A stretch of 64,000 bases of DNA from assembly GCF_004011175.1 (NCBI RefSeq), contig NZ_RQXX01000002.1, positions 310,001 through 374,000 of the forward strand, read 5' to 3'. The translations under genes were made by a program, and so were the position numbers. Below the pieces are notes generated by a model. It had not been told where the DNA came from, made no database searches, and worked only from the letters and a program-made list of their open reading frames with translations. Below are positions 36,686 through 44,805 of the stretch, in pieces (positions within the stretch are counted from its first letter, which is position 1; each line of letters starts with the position of its first letter). This stretch comes from Mesobaculum littorinae (lineage in GTDB: Bacteria > Pseudomonadota > Alphaproteobacteria > Rhodobacterales > Rhodobacteraceae).

Positions 36686-37582
36686 ATGCCGCGCCTTCGT
36701 TTGACACGCGTCGGGATTGCCGCCGCCCTCTACGCGTCCGCGACGCGAACTGCCGTGCGGATCGGCGGGATATGCGTCGCGCTGTCCCTCGGGCTCGGTG
36801 CACCGGCGGTCGCGCAGGACAGCCGCGTCAGCCACTGCATCGCCATCGCGGAGGCGGCGCCGGGGCTCGATTATCTGCACAAGGCTTCGTGGCGCGATCC
36901 CGTGCCGGACGACGAGGTGCGGATCAGCTATCTTGACCACTCGATGATGCTGATCCAGACGGCCGGCGGGCTTTCCGCCGTCACCGACTATGCCGGGCAC
37001 CTCGGGTCCGCCGATCTGGTTCCCGACGTGGTGACGATGAACCACGCGCATTCCAGCCACTGGACCGCCAGCCCGGACGCGCGCATTCCGCATGTGCTGC
37101 GCGGGTGGGGCGACGGGCGGACGCCCAACCTGCATCACCTCGACCTGGGCGAGATGCTGGTGCGCAACGTGCCCACCGACATCCGGTCGACGTGGGGCGA
37201 GGGGGTCGAGCGCTACGGCAATTCGATCTTCGTGTTCGAGGTGGCGGGGCTTTGCATCGGGCACCTGGGTCACCTGCACCACGAACCGACGCCTGAACAA
37301 TACGCGGCCCTGGGCCGGCTCGATATCGTGATGGCGGCGGTGGATGGCGGCATGACCATGGACCTCGACACGATGACGGCCATCCTCGGGCGGCTGAGAA
37401 GCTCGATCGTGATCCCGATGCACTGGTTCGGGGCCGCAACCCTCGACCGGTTCCTGGATCGGATGGCGGGCAGCTTCGAGGTTCGGCGCGATGGCGTCAC
37501 CAGCCTGACGGTCGGATTGCGCAGCCTGCCCGCCCGCCCGACCATCGTGGTGCTGGAACCGCGGCTTCTGGCAGGGGACTAG
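36686..37582 (+). CDS. Exported metallo-beta-lactamase-fold protein with altered metal motif
   Basis: A 298-residue protein with an N-terminal signal sequence (hydrophobic to AVAQD near residue 44) and an UlaG-like MBL fold. The usual HxHxDH reads NHAHSSHW, so the Asp is Ser. Later candidate ligands are GHLGHLHHE (about 191-199), AAVDGG and IPMHWFG. The export signal and the missing Asp suggest a mononuclear or non-hydrolytic relative. It stands alone between divergent and co-directional genes; the substrate is unknown. Confidence 0.72.
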   Translation: MPRLRLTRVGIAAALYASATRTAVRIGGICVALSLGLGAPAVAQDSRVSHCIAIAEAAPGLDYLHKASWRDPVPDDEVRISYLDHSMMLIQTAGGLSAVTDYAGHLGSADLVPDVVTMNHAHSSHWTASPDARIPHVLRGWGDGRTPNLHHLDLGEMLVRNVPTDIRSTWGEGVERYGNSIFVFEVAGLCIGHLGHLHHEPTPEQYAALGRLDIVMAAVDGGMTMDLDTMTAILGRLRSSIVIPMHWFGAATLDRFLDRMAGSFEVRRDGVTSLTVGLRSLPARPTIVVLEPRLLAGD

Positions 37583-37628
37583 CGCGGCGGCGCTTGCGCG
37601 GCCGGGCGCCCCGGTTATCTATGGCGGC

Positions 37629-39704
37629 ATGACACAGGACCTGACGCCCGACCTGAGCGACGCGCTCGCCCGCCTGCTGCCGGCCGACACCCTGCGCCCG
37701 GCCGAGCCGCGCTATCTGGAAGAGCCGAGGGGCAAGTGGCGGGGCCGCGCTGCGATGCTGGCCCTGCCGCGGAACACGGACGAGGTCGCGACCATCCTGC
37801 GCTTTGCGCATGACCATGCTGTCCCCGTCATTCCCTATGGCGGCGGTACCGGGCTGGTGGGCGGCCAGCTGACCGGTGCCGGCGCGCCGATCGTCGTGTC
37901 GGTGGAGCGGATGACGCAGGTGCGCGCGGTGTACCCGGATGAAAACGTGATGGTGGTCGAGGCGGGCGCCGTGCTGGCCGACGTGCAGGCCGCCGCGGCC
38001 GAGGGGGGGCGGCTTTTCCCGCTGTCCCTGGCCTCTGAGGGGTCGGCCCGGATCGGCGGGCTTCTGGCGACGAACGCGGGCGGCGTCAACGTTCTGCGCT
38101 ACGGCAATGCCCGCGACCTGTGCCTGGGGCTGGAGGCGGTGCTGCCCGACGGGCAGGTGATGCACGGGCTGCGGCGCCTGCGAAAGGACAATACCGGCTA
38201 CGATCTGAAGAACCTGCTGATCGGGGCCGAGGGCACGCTGGGCCTGATTACCGCGGCCAGCCTGAAGCTGGTCCCGCAACCGGCCCGCCGCGGTGTCGCG
38301 CTGATCGTCGTGGACAGCCCCGAGGCGGCGCTGCGGCTGCTCACCCGGACGCAGGCGCTGGCGGGCCCGGGCCTTTCTGCGTTCGAGCTGATTTCGGGGC
38401 AGGGGCTGCGCTTTATCGAAGAGACGCAGACCCCCGCGCGCCAGCCATTCGAGACGATCCCCGGGTGGATGGCGCTGATCGACCTCGGGCTGCCAGCCAG
38501 CCTCGACCCCGACGCGCTGCTGGAAGAGGTGTTCGCCTGGGCCTTCGAGGAAGGCGTGGCAAGCGACGGGGTCATCGCGCAGAGTGACCAGCAGCGGCAG
38601 GACCTGTGGACACTGCGCGAGTCGATCCCCGACGCGAACCGCAAGATCGGGGCGATTGCCTCGCACGACATCTCGGTCCCGATTTCGCTGATCCCGGGGT
38701 TCCTGGCGCGGGCGGATGCAGCGCTGGACGGGTTCGACGTGCGGATCAACGCCTTCGGACATCTGGGCGACGGCAACCTGCACTACAACGCCTTCCCCGC
38801 GCCGGGCCGGACGCGGGATGCCTATGACGCCGCGCAGATCAGCCGCGTGGTGCATGATCTGGTCCACGACTTCGAGGGCGCGTTTTCCGCCGAGCACGGA
38901 GTTGGGCGGCTGAAGGTCGCGGATCTGGAGCGCTATGGCGATCCCGCCCGGCTGGCAGCGATGCGGGCGATCAAGGCCGCTCTCGATCCGCGCGGCATCA
39001 TGAACCCCGGCGCCGTACTGCGGCTGCCCGACGCGCCTATCGACGGCGCACCCGCTGACGACGCACCCGCTGACGACGCACCCGCTGACGACGCACCCGC
39101 TGACGACGCACCCGCTGACGACGCACCCGCTGACGACGCACCCGCTGACGACGCACCCGCTGACGACGCACCCGCTGACGACGCACCCGCTGACGACGCA
39201 CCCGCTGACGACGCACCCGCTGACGACGCACCCGCTGACGACGCACCCGCTGACGACGCACCCGCTGACGACGCACCCGCTGACGACGCACCCGCTGACG
39301 ACGCACCCGCTGACGACGCACCCGCTGACGACGCACCCGCTGACGACGCACCCGCTGACGACGCACCCGCTGACGACGCACCCGCTGACGACGCACCCGC
39401 TGACGACGCACCCGCTGACGACGCACCCGCTGACGACGCACCCGCTGACGACGCACCCGCTGACGACGCACCCGCTGACGACGCACCCGCTGACGACGCA
39501 CCCGCTGACGACGCACCCGCTGACGACGCACCCGCTGACGACGCACCCGCTGACGACGCACCCGCTGACGACGCACCCGCTGACGACGCACCCAGTGACG
39601 ACGCACCCAGTGACGACGCACCGACTGCCGTGGCGCCCACCGAAGGCGCGCCCGCCACGCCCGACCACCCCGAAGGAGACCGCCATGACCCGCCCACGAC
39701 ATAG
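37629..39704 (+). CDS. FAD-linked oxidase (GlcD/D-lactate dehydrogenase type) with repetitive acidic tail
   Basis: A 691-residue protein. Residues 1-470 are a full FAD-linked 2-hydroxyacid dehydrogenase: PYGGGTGLVGGQ, ASEGSARIGGLLATNAGG, GAEGTLGLITAA, HDISVPISLIP and FGHLGDGNLHYN, ending at the usual RGIMNPGAVL. A tail of about 220 residues follows: 35 exact DDAPA pentapeptides, two DDAPS, and a Pro/Thr-rich end overlapping the next gene by 20 bp. The enzyme should oxidise a D-2-hydroxyacid such as D-lactate or glycolate; no FeS partner is adjacent. The acidic tail is a later addition with no known role. Confidence 0.88.
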   Translation: MTQDLTPDLSDALARLLPADTLRPAEPRYLEEPRGKWRGRAAMLALPRNTDEVATILRFAHDHAVPVIPYGGGTGLVGGQLTGAGAPIVVSVERMTQVRAVYPDENVMVVEAGAVLADVQAAAAEGGRLFPLSLASEGSARIGGLLATNAGGVNVLRYGNARDLCLGLEAVLPDGQVMHGLRRLRKDNTGYDLKNLLIGAEGTLGLITAASLKLVPQPARRGVALIVVDSPEAALRLLTRTQALAGPGLSAFELISGQGLRFIEETQTPARQPFETIPGWMALIDLGLPASLDPDALLEEVFAWAFEEGVASDGVIAQSDQQRQDLWTLRESIPDANRKIGAIASHDISVPISLIPGFLARADAALDGFDVRINAFGHLGDGNLHYNAFPAPGRTRDAYDAAQISRVVHDLVHDFEGAFSAEHGVGRLKVADLERYGDPARLAAMRAIKAALDPRGIMNPGAVLRLPDAPIDGAPADDAPADDAPADDAPADDAPADDAPADDAPADDAPADDAPADDAPADDAPADDAPADDAPADDAPADDAPADDAPADDAPADDAPADDAPADDAPADDAPADDAPADDAPADDAPADDAPADDAPADDAPADDAPADDAPADDAPADDAPADDAPADDAPADDAPADDAPADDAPADDAPSDDAPSDDAPTAVAPTEGAPATPDHPEGDRHDPPTT
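39046..39615. repeat. 15-bp minisatellite, 35 perfect copies
   Basis: The unit ACGCACCCGCTGACG is repeated 35 times without a single change (39061-39585). A variant copy lies before it (39046-39060) and two copies with an AGT change follow (39586-39615). The unit is a multiple of three, so copy changes keep the frame and add or remove one Asp-Asp-Ala-Pro-Ala. The perfect third-codon identity shows very recent expansion by slippage or unequal crossing-over. It also opens long meaningless frames on the other strand. Confidence 0.97.
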
Positions 39705-40083
39705 CGCCCGACTGGCGCTTTGCGCCCTCAGCTGCATCGCCCCCCTCACCACGACGGCCAGCCTTGCCGCGACGGGCGATTTGGCGCTGTCGCTTTCCCT
39801 GCCGCAGGATGACCGAACCACCGTCATTCCGGCTGACTACGACTGCGACCAAGGACCGGACCTGTCCGTGCGCTACATCAACGCCGGAGCCAACAGCCTT
39901 GCGCTGATCCCGGTCGAAGGCGCCGAACTGGTCTTCGTGCAGACGCTTTCGGCCTCGGGCGCCCGCTACGTCTCGGGGGTTTGGGAGTGGTGGTCGAAGG
40001 GCGATGGCGCCACTTTGCGGAACCTCACCGACGACAGCGCGCGCAGCTGCACGGCACGGGACGCGGGCGTCGCCGACGACTGA
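39685..40083 (+). CDS. MliC-family lysozyme inhibitor-like exported protein
   Basis: A 132-residue protein with a signal peptide (cleavage near SLAATG, residue 25) and an MliC-like domain: YDCDQGPDLSVRY (Cys), ALIPVEGAELVF, SASGARYVSGVWEWWSKGDGATL and a second Cys in ARSCTA. MliC proteins block C-type lysozyme in the periplasm; here there is no clear lipobox, so it is probably soluble. GGAG stands 9 bp before the ATG. The gene overlaps the end of the repetitive oxidase gene. Confidence 0.8.
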   Translation: MTRPRHSARLALCALSCIAPLTTTASLAATGDLALSLSLPQDDRTTVIPADYDCDQGPDLSVRYINAGANSLALIPVEGAELVFVQTLSASGARYVSGVWEWWSKGDGATLRNLTDDSARSCTARDAGVADD

Positions 40084-40334
40084 CAGGGGCGCGCCACCTC
40101 GGCCTTTCCCTTCCCGGTGCCTCGTCCCCTTGCCGCATGCCCTTCCGCTGGGGCACGCGGCTGCCAAGGCCGAGGTTGGGCAGGCCGTTTTCACCCCACA
40201 CCGATCATCCCGCGCGCCGTTCCTGCGACAGCGCGATGCCTGGCGGGCAGCGCGCCCGGAGCCCCGGCATAAGGGAAACGCCGGTTCCACGCGCGCTTTC
40301 TTCGCCCTGCCTCAGGCAACCGGGGCAATCCGCG

Positions 40335-41960
40335 TCAGACCCTGCGGAAAAAGGCGATCCCGTAGGGCGGCAGCTGACCCTCGACAACGCCGGTCTGCGG
40401 CGCGTCCTCTTCTGGCACCCACCCCTCGGGCGCGGTCCATTCGGCGGGCGCGTTCGACAGGTTGAAGACGCAGAGCACGGTTTCGCTGTCGTTCTCGCGC
40501 GAAAAGGCCAGCACCGTTTCGGGCCCAGGCGCACAGTCGAGGCTGCCGCAGCGCATCGCGTGCCGCTCTTGCCGCCACGCGAAAAGAGCCTTGGCGAAAT
40601 GCAGCGTCGTGCCTTGCGTGCCGTCCTGCGCGGCGACCGACAGCGCGGCGTGGTCGGGGCCCACGGGCAGCCACGGGGTGCTTTCGGAAAAGCCGAGCGC
40701 CTCGCCCTCGGACGTCCATGGCATCGGCGTGCGCGATCCGTCGCGGCCCTTGTAGTCGGGCCAGAAGGCCAGCCCGTAGGGGTCGACGATGGCTTCGAAG
40801 GGCAGGTCCACCTCGGTCAGGCCCAGCTCTTCGCCCTGGTAAAGGATCACCGATCCGCGGATCGACACCAGCACCGCCAGCACCAGCCGCGCGACGGCGG
40901 CGGTATCGCCCGTCAGGTGATCATGCGCGGCCCAGCGCGTCACGGTCCGTTCGACGTCGTGGTTGCCGAAGGCCAGCGTCGGCCAGCCGCCATTCATCTC
41001 GTTGGCATAGCGGTCGATCAGCTTGCGCAGGTTCGGTGCCGTGGGCAGGGCATTCAGCAGCTGGAAGGTATAGCAGGAGTGCAACCGGTCTTCGCCGTGG
41101 GAATACTTGGCGGAGACGGGAATGGAATCGACATCGCCGACCTCGCCCAGCAGGAAGCGGTCGCCGTAGTCGTCGGTCAGCGCGCGCAGGCGTTCCAGCA
41201 GCGGCAGGATATGCGGCAGGTCCCGGTCGTACTTGTGGTTCTGCATCCGGAAGGGCGAGCCCGGGGCACCGCCCACGTCGATGCTGTCGCCGTCTTCTAG
41301 GGGCGGGTTGTCGCGAAGCTCCGGGTCCACGACCAGCGCGGGGATCGCGTCCAGCCGCAGCCCGTCGACGCCCTTGTCCAGCCAGAACCGGCATTCGCCC
41401 AGCATCGCCTCCACGACCTCTTCGTTGTTCCAGTTCAGCGCGGGCTGGGAGGACAGGAAGTTGTGCAGGTAGTATTGCTTGCGGGTATGGTTCCAGCTCC
41501 ACGCGGGGCCGCCGAAGACCGACAGCCAGTTGTTGGGCGGGTTGCCGTCGGGCTTTGCGTCGCGCCAGACGTACCAGTCGGCCTTGTCGTTGTCGCGCGA
41601 CGACCGGCTTTCGGCAAAGAAGGGATGCTGGTCCGACGTGTGGCACAGCACCATGTCGACCATGACCTTGAGCCCGAGGTCATGGGCCCGGGCCAGCAGG
41701 TCGTCGAAATCCTCGTTGCTGCCGAACATCGGGTCGACCTGCCGGTAGTCGGCAACGTCGTACCCGAAATCCTTCATCGGCGAGAGGAAGAAGGGCGAGA
41801 TCCACAGAGCGTCGACCCCGAGGCTGGCGATATGCTCCAGTTTCTCGGTGATCCCCGGCAGATCTCCGATGCCGTCGCCGCCCGTGTCCCGGAAGGACCG
41901 GGGATAGACCTGATAGATCACCGCGCCCCGCCACCAGGGGTCGCCCTTCGTTGCCGTCAT
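40335..41960 (-). CDS. GH13 alpha-glucosidase (GH13_23-like)
   Basis: A 541-residue cytoplasmic alpha-amylase-family enzyme with all four conserved regions: DMVLCHTSDQH (103-113), GLRLDAIP with nucleophile Asp204, LLGEV with acid Glu273, and FGNHD with Asp335. The early GDGIGDLPGI and HTSDQHPFFAES patterns point to exo-acting alpha-glucosidases of GH13_23, which usually sit in an alpha-glucoside ABC transporter operon. Here the gene is alone, converging on the mliC-like gene. Confidence 0.9.
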   Translation of the reverse strand: MTATKGDPWWRGAVIYQVYPRSFRDTGGDGIGDLPGITEKLEHIASLGVDALWISPFFLSPMKDFGYDVADYRQVDPMFGSNEDFDDLLARAHDLGLKVMVDMVLCHTSDQHPFFAESRSSRDNDKADWYVWRDAKPDGNPPNNWLSVFGGPAWSWNHTRKQYYLHNFLSSQPALNWNNEEVVEAMLGECRFWLDKGVDGLRLDAIPALVVDPELRDNPPLEDGDSIDVGGAPGSPFRMQNHKYDRDLPHILPLLERLRALTDDYGDRFLLGEVGDVDSIPVSAKYSHGEDRLHSCYTFQLLNALPTAPNLRKLIDRYANEMNGGWPTLAFGNHDVERTVTRWAAHDHLTGDTAAVARLVLAVLVSIRGSVILYQGEELGLTEVDLPFEAIVDPYGLAFWPDYKGRDGSRTPMPWTSEGEALGFSESTPWLPVGPDHAALSVAAQDGTQGTTLHFAKALFAWRQERHAMRCGSLDCAPGPETVLAFSRENDSETVLCVFNLSNAPAEWTAPEGWVPEEDAPQTGVVEGQLPPYGIAFFRRV

Positions 41961-42071
41961 ACTGATCGCCTCACTCGTCCCGTTTCACATAACCCATCGT
42001 GTCGGCGGCTCAGCTAGCGCCTCGGTAAGGGGCGGCAAGACAGGGGCGCGGGCCGGGCGCGGCGGGGGCGA

Positions 42072-42611
42072 TTACGCGCCCGCGAACTCGCACAGGATGT
42101 GGACGGGGTGGCCCAGGTCCTCGAGGATACGGCGCCCGCCCAGCTCGGGCAGGTCGACGACGAAGGCACAGCCCATGACCTGCGCCCCGAGCCGGGACAG
42201 CAGCTTCAGCCCGGCGGCGGCGGTGCCGCCGGTGGCCAGCAGGTCGTCGACCAGCAGGACCCTTGCACCGGGGGCGATGGCGTCGTCGTGCACCTCGACC
42301 GTGGCTTGCCCGTATTCCAGGGCATAGTCCTCCGAGATCGTCCGCCCGGGCAGCTTGCCGGCCTTGCGGATCGGCAGGAACCCGGCGCCCAGCCGGTCGG
42401 CCATGGCGCCCCCGATGACGAAGCCGCGCGCCTCGATCCCGGCAATCATGTCGATATCGGCGTCGCGGTAGGGCGCGACCAGCTCATCGATGCAGCGGCG
42501 CAGGCCCTGCGGGTCGGCGAAAAGCGTGGTCACGTCGCGAAACATGATGCCGGCATGCGGAAAATCCGGGATGGTGCGGATGTAGTCCCGCACGGGGGTG
42601 GCATCGGTCAT
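42072..42611 (-). CDS. apt: Adenine phosphoribosyltransferase
   Basis: A 179-residue type I PRTase with the PRPP-binding motif [17 protein letters not shown] (about residues 119-135) and the Apt N terminus [19 protein letters not shown]. It converts adenine and PRPP to AMP. It is one gene away from mtnP, which releases adenine from methylthioadenosine, so the two enzymes are likely sequential. Confidence 0.96.
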   Translation of the reverse strand: MTDATPVRDYIRTIPDFPHAGIMFRDVTTLFADPQGLRRCIDELVAPYRDADIDMIAGIEARGFVIGGAMADRLGAGFLPIRKAGKLPGRTISEDYALEYGQATVEVHDDAIAPGARVLLVDDLLATGGTAAAGLKLLSRLGAQVMGCAFVVDLPELGGRRILEDLGHPVHILCEFAGA

Positions 42612-42778
42612 TGCGGGGAAATCTCCTTGGGGTCGGCCGGGCCCGGCGCGGGACCAGCACGGGGGCAGTCTCGGGCGCGCCCCTCATGGCAAGAACCCGC
42701 GGAGGGATCAAGCGACAGGCGCGGCCCGGTCGGGGCGTGCCGGCCTGGAAATGGGCGCTGGCGGGCATTGGTCGGGCA

Positions 42779-43414
42779 ATGACGGACGTTGCAGGCAGGA
42801 TCGGTGACAGGATGGCAGACGCGGCAGACGGGATCATCGACCTTTATCGCCGTCATGGCGCCGCCTGGGTGGCCGCCCGCGGTGCGGTCCTGACCGAAGG
42901 CATGTGGCTGGACCGGTTCGCGGGCTTGCTGGGGGCGCGGGCGCGGGTCCTCGACATCGGGTGCGGCGCCGGCGTGCCCATCGCCCGCGCCATCGCCGAC
43001 AGGGGGCACGAGGTGACCGGGGTCGCTTCCGCGCCCGGCATGATCGCGCTGTTCCGCGCGAACCTTCCCGGCGCTGCGGCCTACGTGGCGGACATGCGGG
43101 GCCTCGATCTGCGCGCCCGCTTCGACGGGCTGATCGCGTGGGACAGCTTCTTTCACCTCGATCGCGATGCCCAGCGGACCATGTTCGCCATATTCCACAG
43201 GCATGCCGCGGCCGGCGCGCCGCTTCTCTTCACCAGCGGTCCGGCCGAGGGCGAAGTCATCAGCACGCTGGAGGGCGAGCCGCTGTTCCATGCCAGCCTC
43301 GATCCCGGCGAATACCGCCGCCTGCTGGACAAGGCGGGGTTCGACGTGATCGCCCATGTCGCCGAGGACCCGCAGTGCACGGGGCACACGGTCTGGCTGG
43401 CCCGCCGCAGGTGA
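42779..43414 (+). CDS. Class I SAM-dependent methyltransferase
   Basis: A 211-residue protein with the SAM motif VLDIGCGAGVPIARAIADRG (about residues 58-77), post-I DMRGLDL and FDGLIAWDSFFHL. A helical N-terminal segment (IIDLYRRHGAAWVAAR) and a C-terminal GHTVWLARR occur in small unassigned methyltransferases (UbiE/NodS-like fold). It is divergent from apt and convergent with mtnP. The start at 42779 is one of several possible; 42812 is an alternative. Substrate unknown. Confidence 0.78.
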   Translation: MTDVAGRIGDRMADAADGIIDLYRRHGAAWVAARGAVLTEGMWLDRFAGLLGARARVLDIGCGAGVPIARAIADRGHEVTGVASAPGMIALFRANLPGAAAYVADMRGLDLRARFDGLIAWDSFFHLDRDAQRTMFAIFHRHAAAGAPLLFTSGPAEGEVISTLEGEPLFHASLDPGEYRRLLDKAGFDVIAHVAEDPQCTGHTVWLARRR

Positions 43415-43481
43415 TCGCGACGGGCGGGGGCGATGGGCGCGACAAAAGGTTGGCCCGGGTCCGTGACGCCCCGGCCCGGAG

Positions 43482-44357
43482 CTAGCCCAGGACCCGGCCC
43501 GCCACCGCGTCGAGCCTGGCCAGAAGGTCCGGGTCACGCTTGTCGGGCGCGGTCATCAGCGCAAATTCCAGCGCCCGGTCGCAGCCATGCGGGCAGGGGG
43601 CGCGGTCGGCGCCCAGAAGAGCGGGCAGGCGGCGGACCAGTCCGCGACCCTTGTCGGCGTTGCCCGTCAGGATGCGGATGATGTCGTTGATGTCGACCGC
43701 GCCGTGGTCGGGATGCCAGCTGTCGTAGTCGGTGATCATCGCGACCGAGGCATAGCAAAGCTCGGCCTCGCGGGCGAGCTTGGCCTCGGGCATGTTGGTC
43801 ATCCCGATCACGTCGGCGCCCCAGGCGTCGCGGTACATCTTCGACTCGGCCATCGACGAGAACTGCGGCCCCTCCATCGCCAGATAGGTGCCGCCGTCGT
43901 GCACCTTGATGCCTTCGGCCCGCGCGGCCTCGACACAGGCGGCACCGAGGCGCGGACAGGTGGGATGCGCGACCGAGACATGCGCCACGCAGCCCTTGCC
44001 GAAGAAGCTTTTCGCCCGGGCGAAGGTGCGGTCGATGAACTGGTCGACGACGACGAAATCGCCCGGCGCCATCTCTTCGCGGAACGACCCGCAGGCCGAG
44101 ACCGAGATCACGTCGGTCACGCCCAGCCGTTTCAGCGCGTCGATATTGGCGCGGTAGGGCACGTCCGACGGCGCATGCACGTGGCCCCGCCCGTGCCGCG
44201 GCAGGAAGGCCATCGCCATCCCGTCCAGCCGCCCGGTCAGGATCTCGTCCGAGGGCGCGCCCCAGGGGCTTTCCACCGCCCGCCATTCCGCGTCCTGCAA
44301 CCCGTCGATCTGGTAAAGCCCCGATCCGCCGATCACCCCGATCATCGTGTCCGTCAT
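43482..44357 (-). CDS. mtnP: S-methyl-5'-thioadenosine phosphorylase
   Basis: A 291-residue PNP/MTAP-family enzyme with GVIGGSGLYQ (residues 7-16), phosphate-binding RHGRGH, SACGSFREEMAPGDFVVVDQF (about 94-114) and AMEGPQFSSMAESKMYR. It splits methylthioadenosine into adenine and methylthioribose-1-phosphate. The ATG at 44357 gives the normal N terminus; an ATG 12 bp upstream is possible. It functionally links with apt nearby. Confidence 0.94.
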   Translation of the reverse strand: MTDTMIGVIGGSGLYQIDGLQDAEWRAVESPWGAPSDEILTGRLDGMAMAFLPRHGRGHVHAPSDVPYRANIDALKRLGVTDVISVSACGSFREEMAPGDFVVVDQFIDRTFARAKSFFGKGCVAHVSVAHPTCPRLGAACVEAARAEGIKVHDGGTYLAMEGPQFSSMAESKMYRDAWGADVIGMTNMPEAKLAREAELCYASVAMITDYDSWHPDHGAVDINDIIRILTGNADKGRGLVRRLPALLGADRAPCPHGCDRALEFALMTAPDKRDPDLLARLDAVAGRVLG

Positions 44358-44805
44358 GTCCGGTCCCATCCTGTCCTGTCGCGCGGCAACCTAGGGCAGA
44401 CCAAAGGGAAGAGGGAAGAGCCCCGTACACCGCACGCCGCAGCTGGGCCGCGGCTGGATCGGGGCGAGGGTCGCGCGGCATCGGGGCGTGTCGCTGGGGC
44501 CCGTCGCCGCGTGCGAAAGCTGCGTCACCGCGGCGCGCGCGGACCGTGTGGAGCGCGGAACGGAGCGCGCCACGGACGGCGTGGATCAGGCCCGGGGGCT
44601 TCGGGATGGACGCGTCAGGGCATGAGCGCGCAGCCCCACGCAGGGAGACGCAGGTCGGCGGCGCCGGGGGGGCTGCGCTGCGGCGCAAATGCACCTATGC
44701 GTTGCGGCCGACGCCGCATCCCGCTAGGGGGCGGTTATATCCGGCGCCGGCCTGTGTTATGGGCTGGGGCAAATCGCACATCCCGAACAGACAGGACTCA
44801 CGCTC
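44358..44805. other. Divergent intergenic region between mtnP and the SulP gene
   Basis: These 448 GC-rich bases contain no convincing gene; frames crossing them lack start signals and codon bias. AT-richer DNA at about 44728-44765 (TTATAT at about 44733-44738 and TGTTAT at about 44755) is the likely promoter for the rightward transporter gene. Confidence 0.45.

Noticed and set aside
39046-39615. CRISPR array
   Set aside because: The units are contiguous 15-mers with no spacers, lie inside a coding frame and have no cas genes nearby.
37497-39827. A 776-codon reverse-strand frame full of Cys-Val-Val-Ser-Gly repeats, and further reverse frames with Ser-Ala-Gly-Ala-Ser or Arg-Gln-Arg-Val-Arg repeats
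   Set aside because: They are antisense readings of the 15-bp minisatellite, which keeps frames open because its unit is divisible by three. The forward frame continues a complete, recognisable enzyme.
44358-44694. N-terminal extension of a long reverse frame upstream of mtnP
   Set aside because: The frame runs through mtnP in a different phase and its translation is Arg/Pro/Ala-rich noise without a ribosome site.
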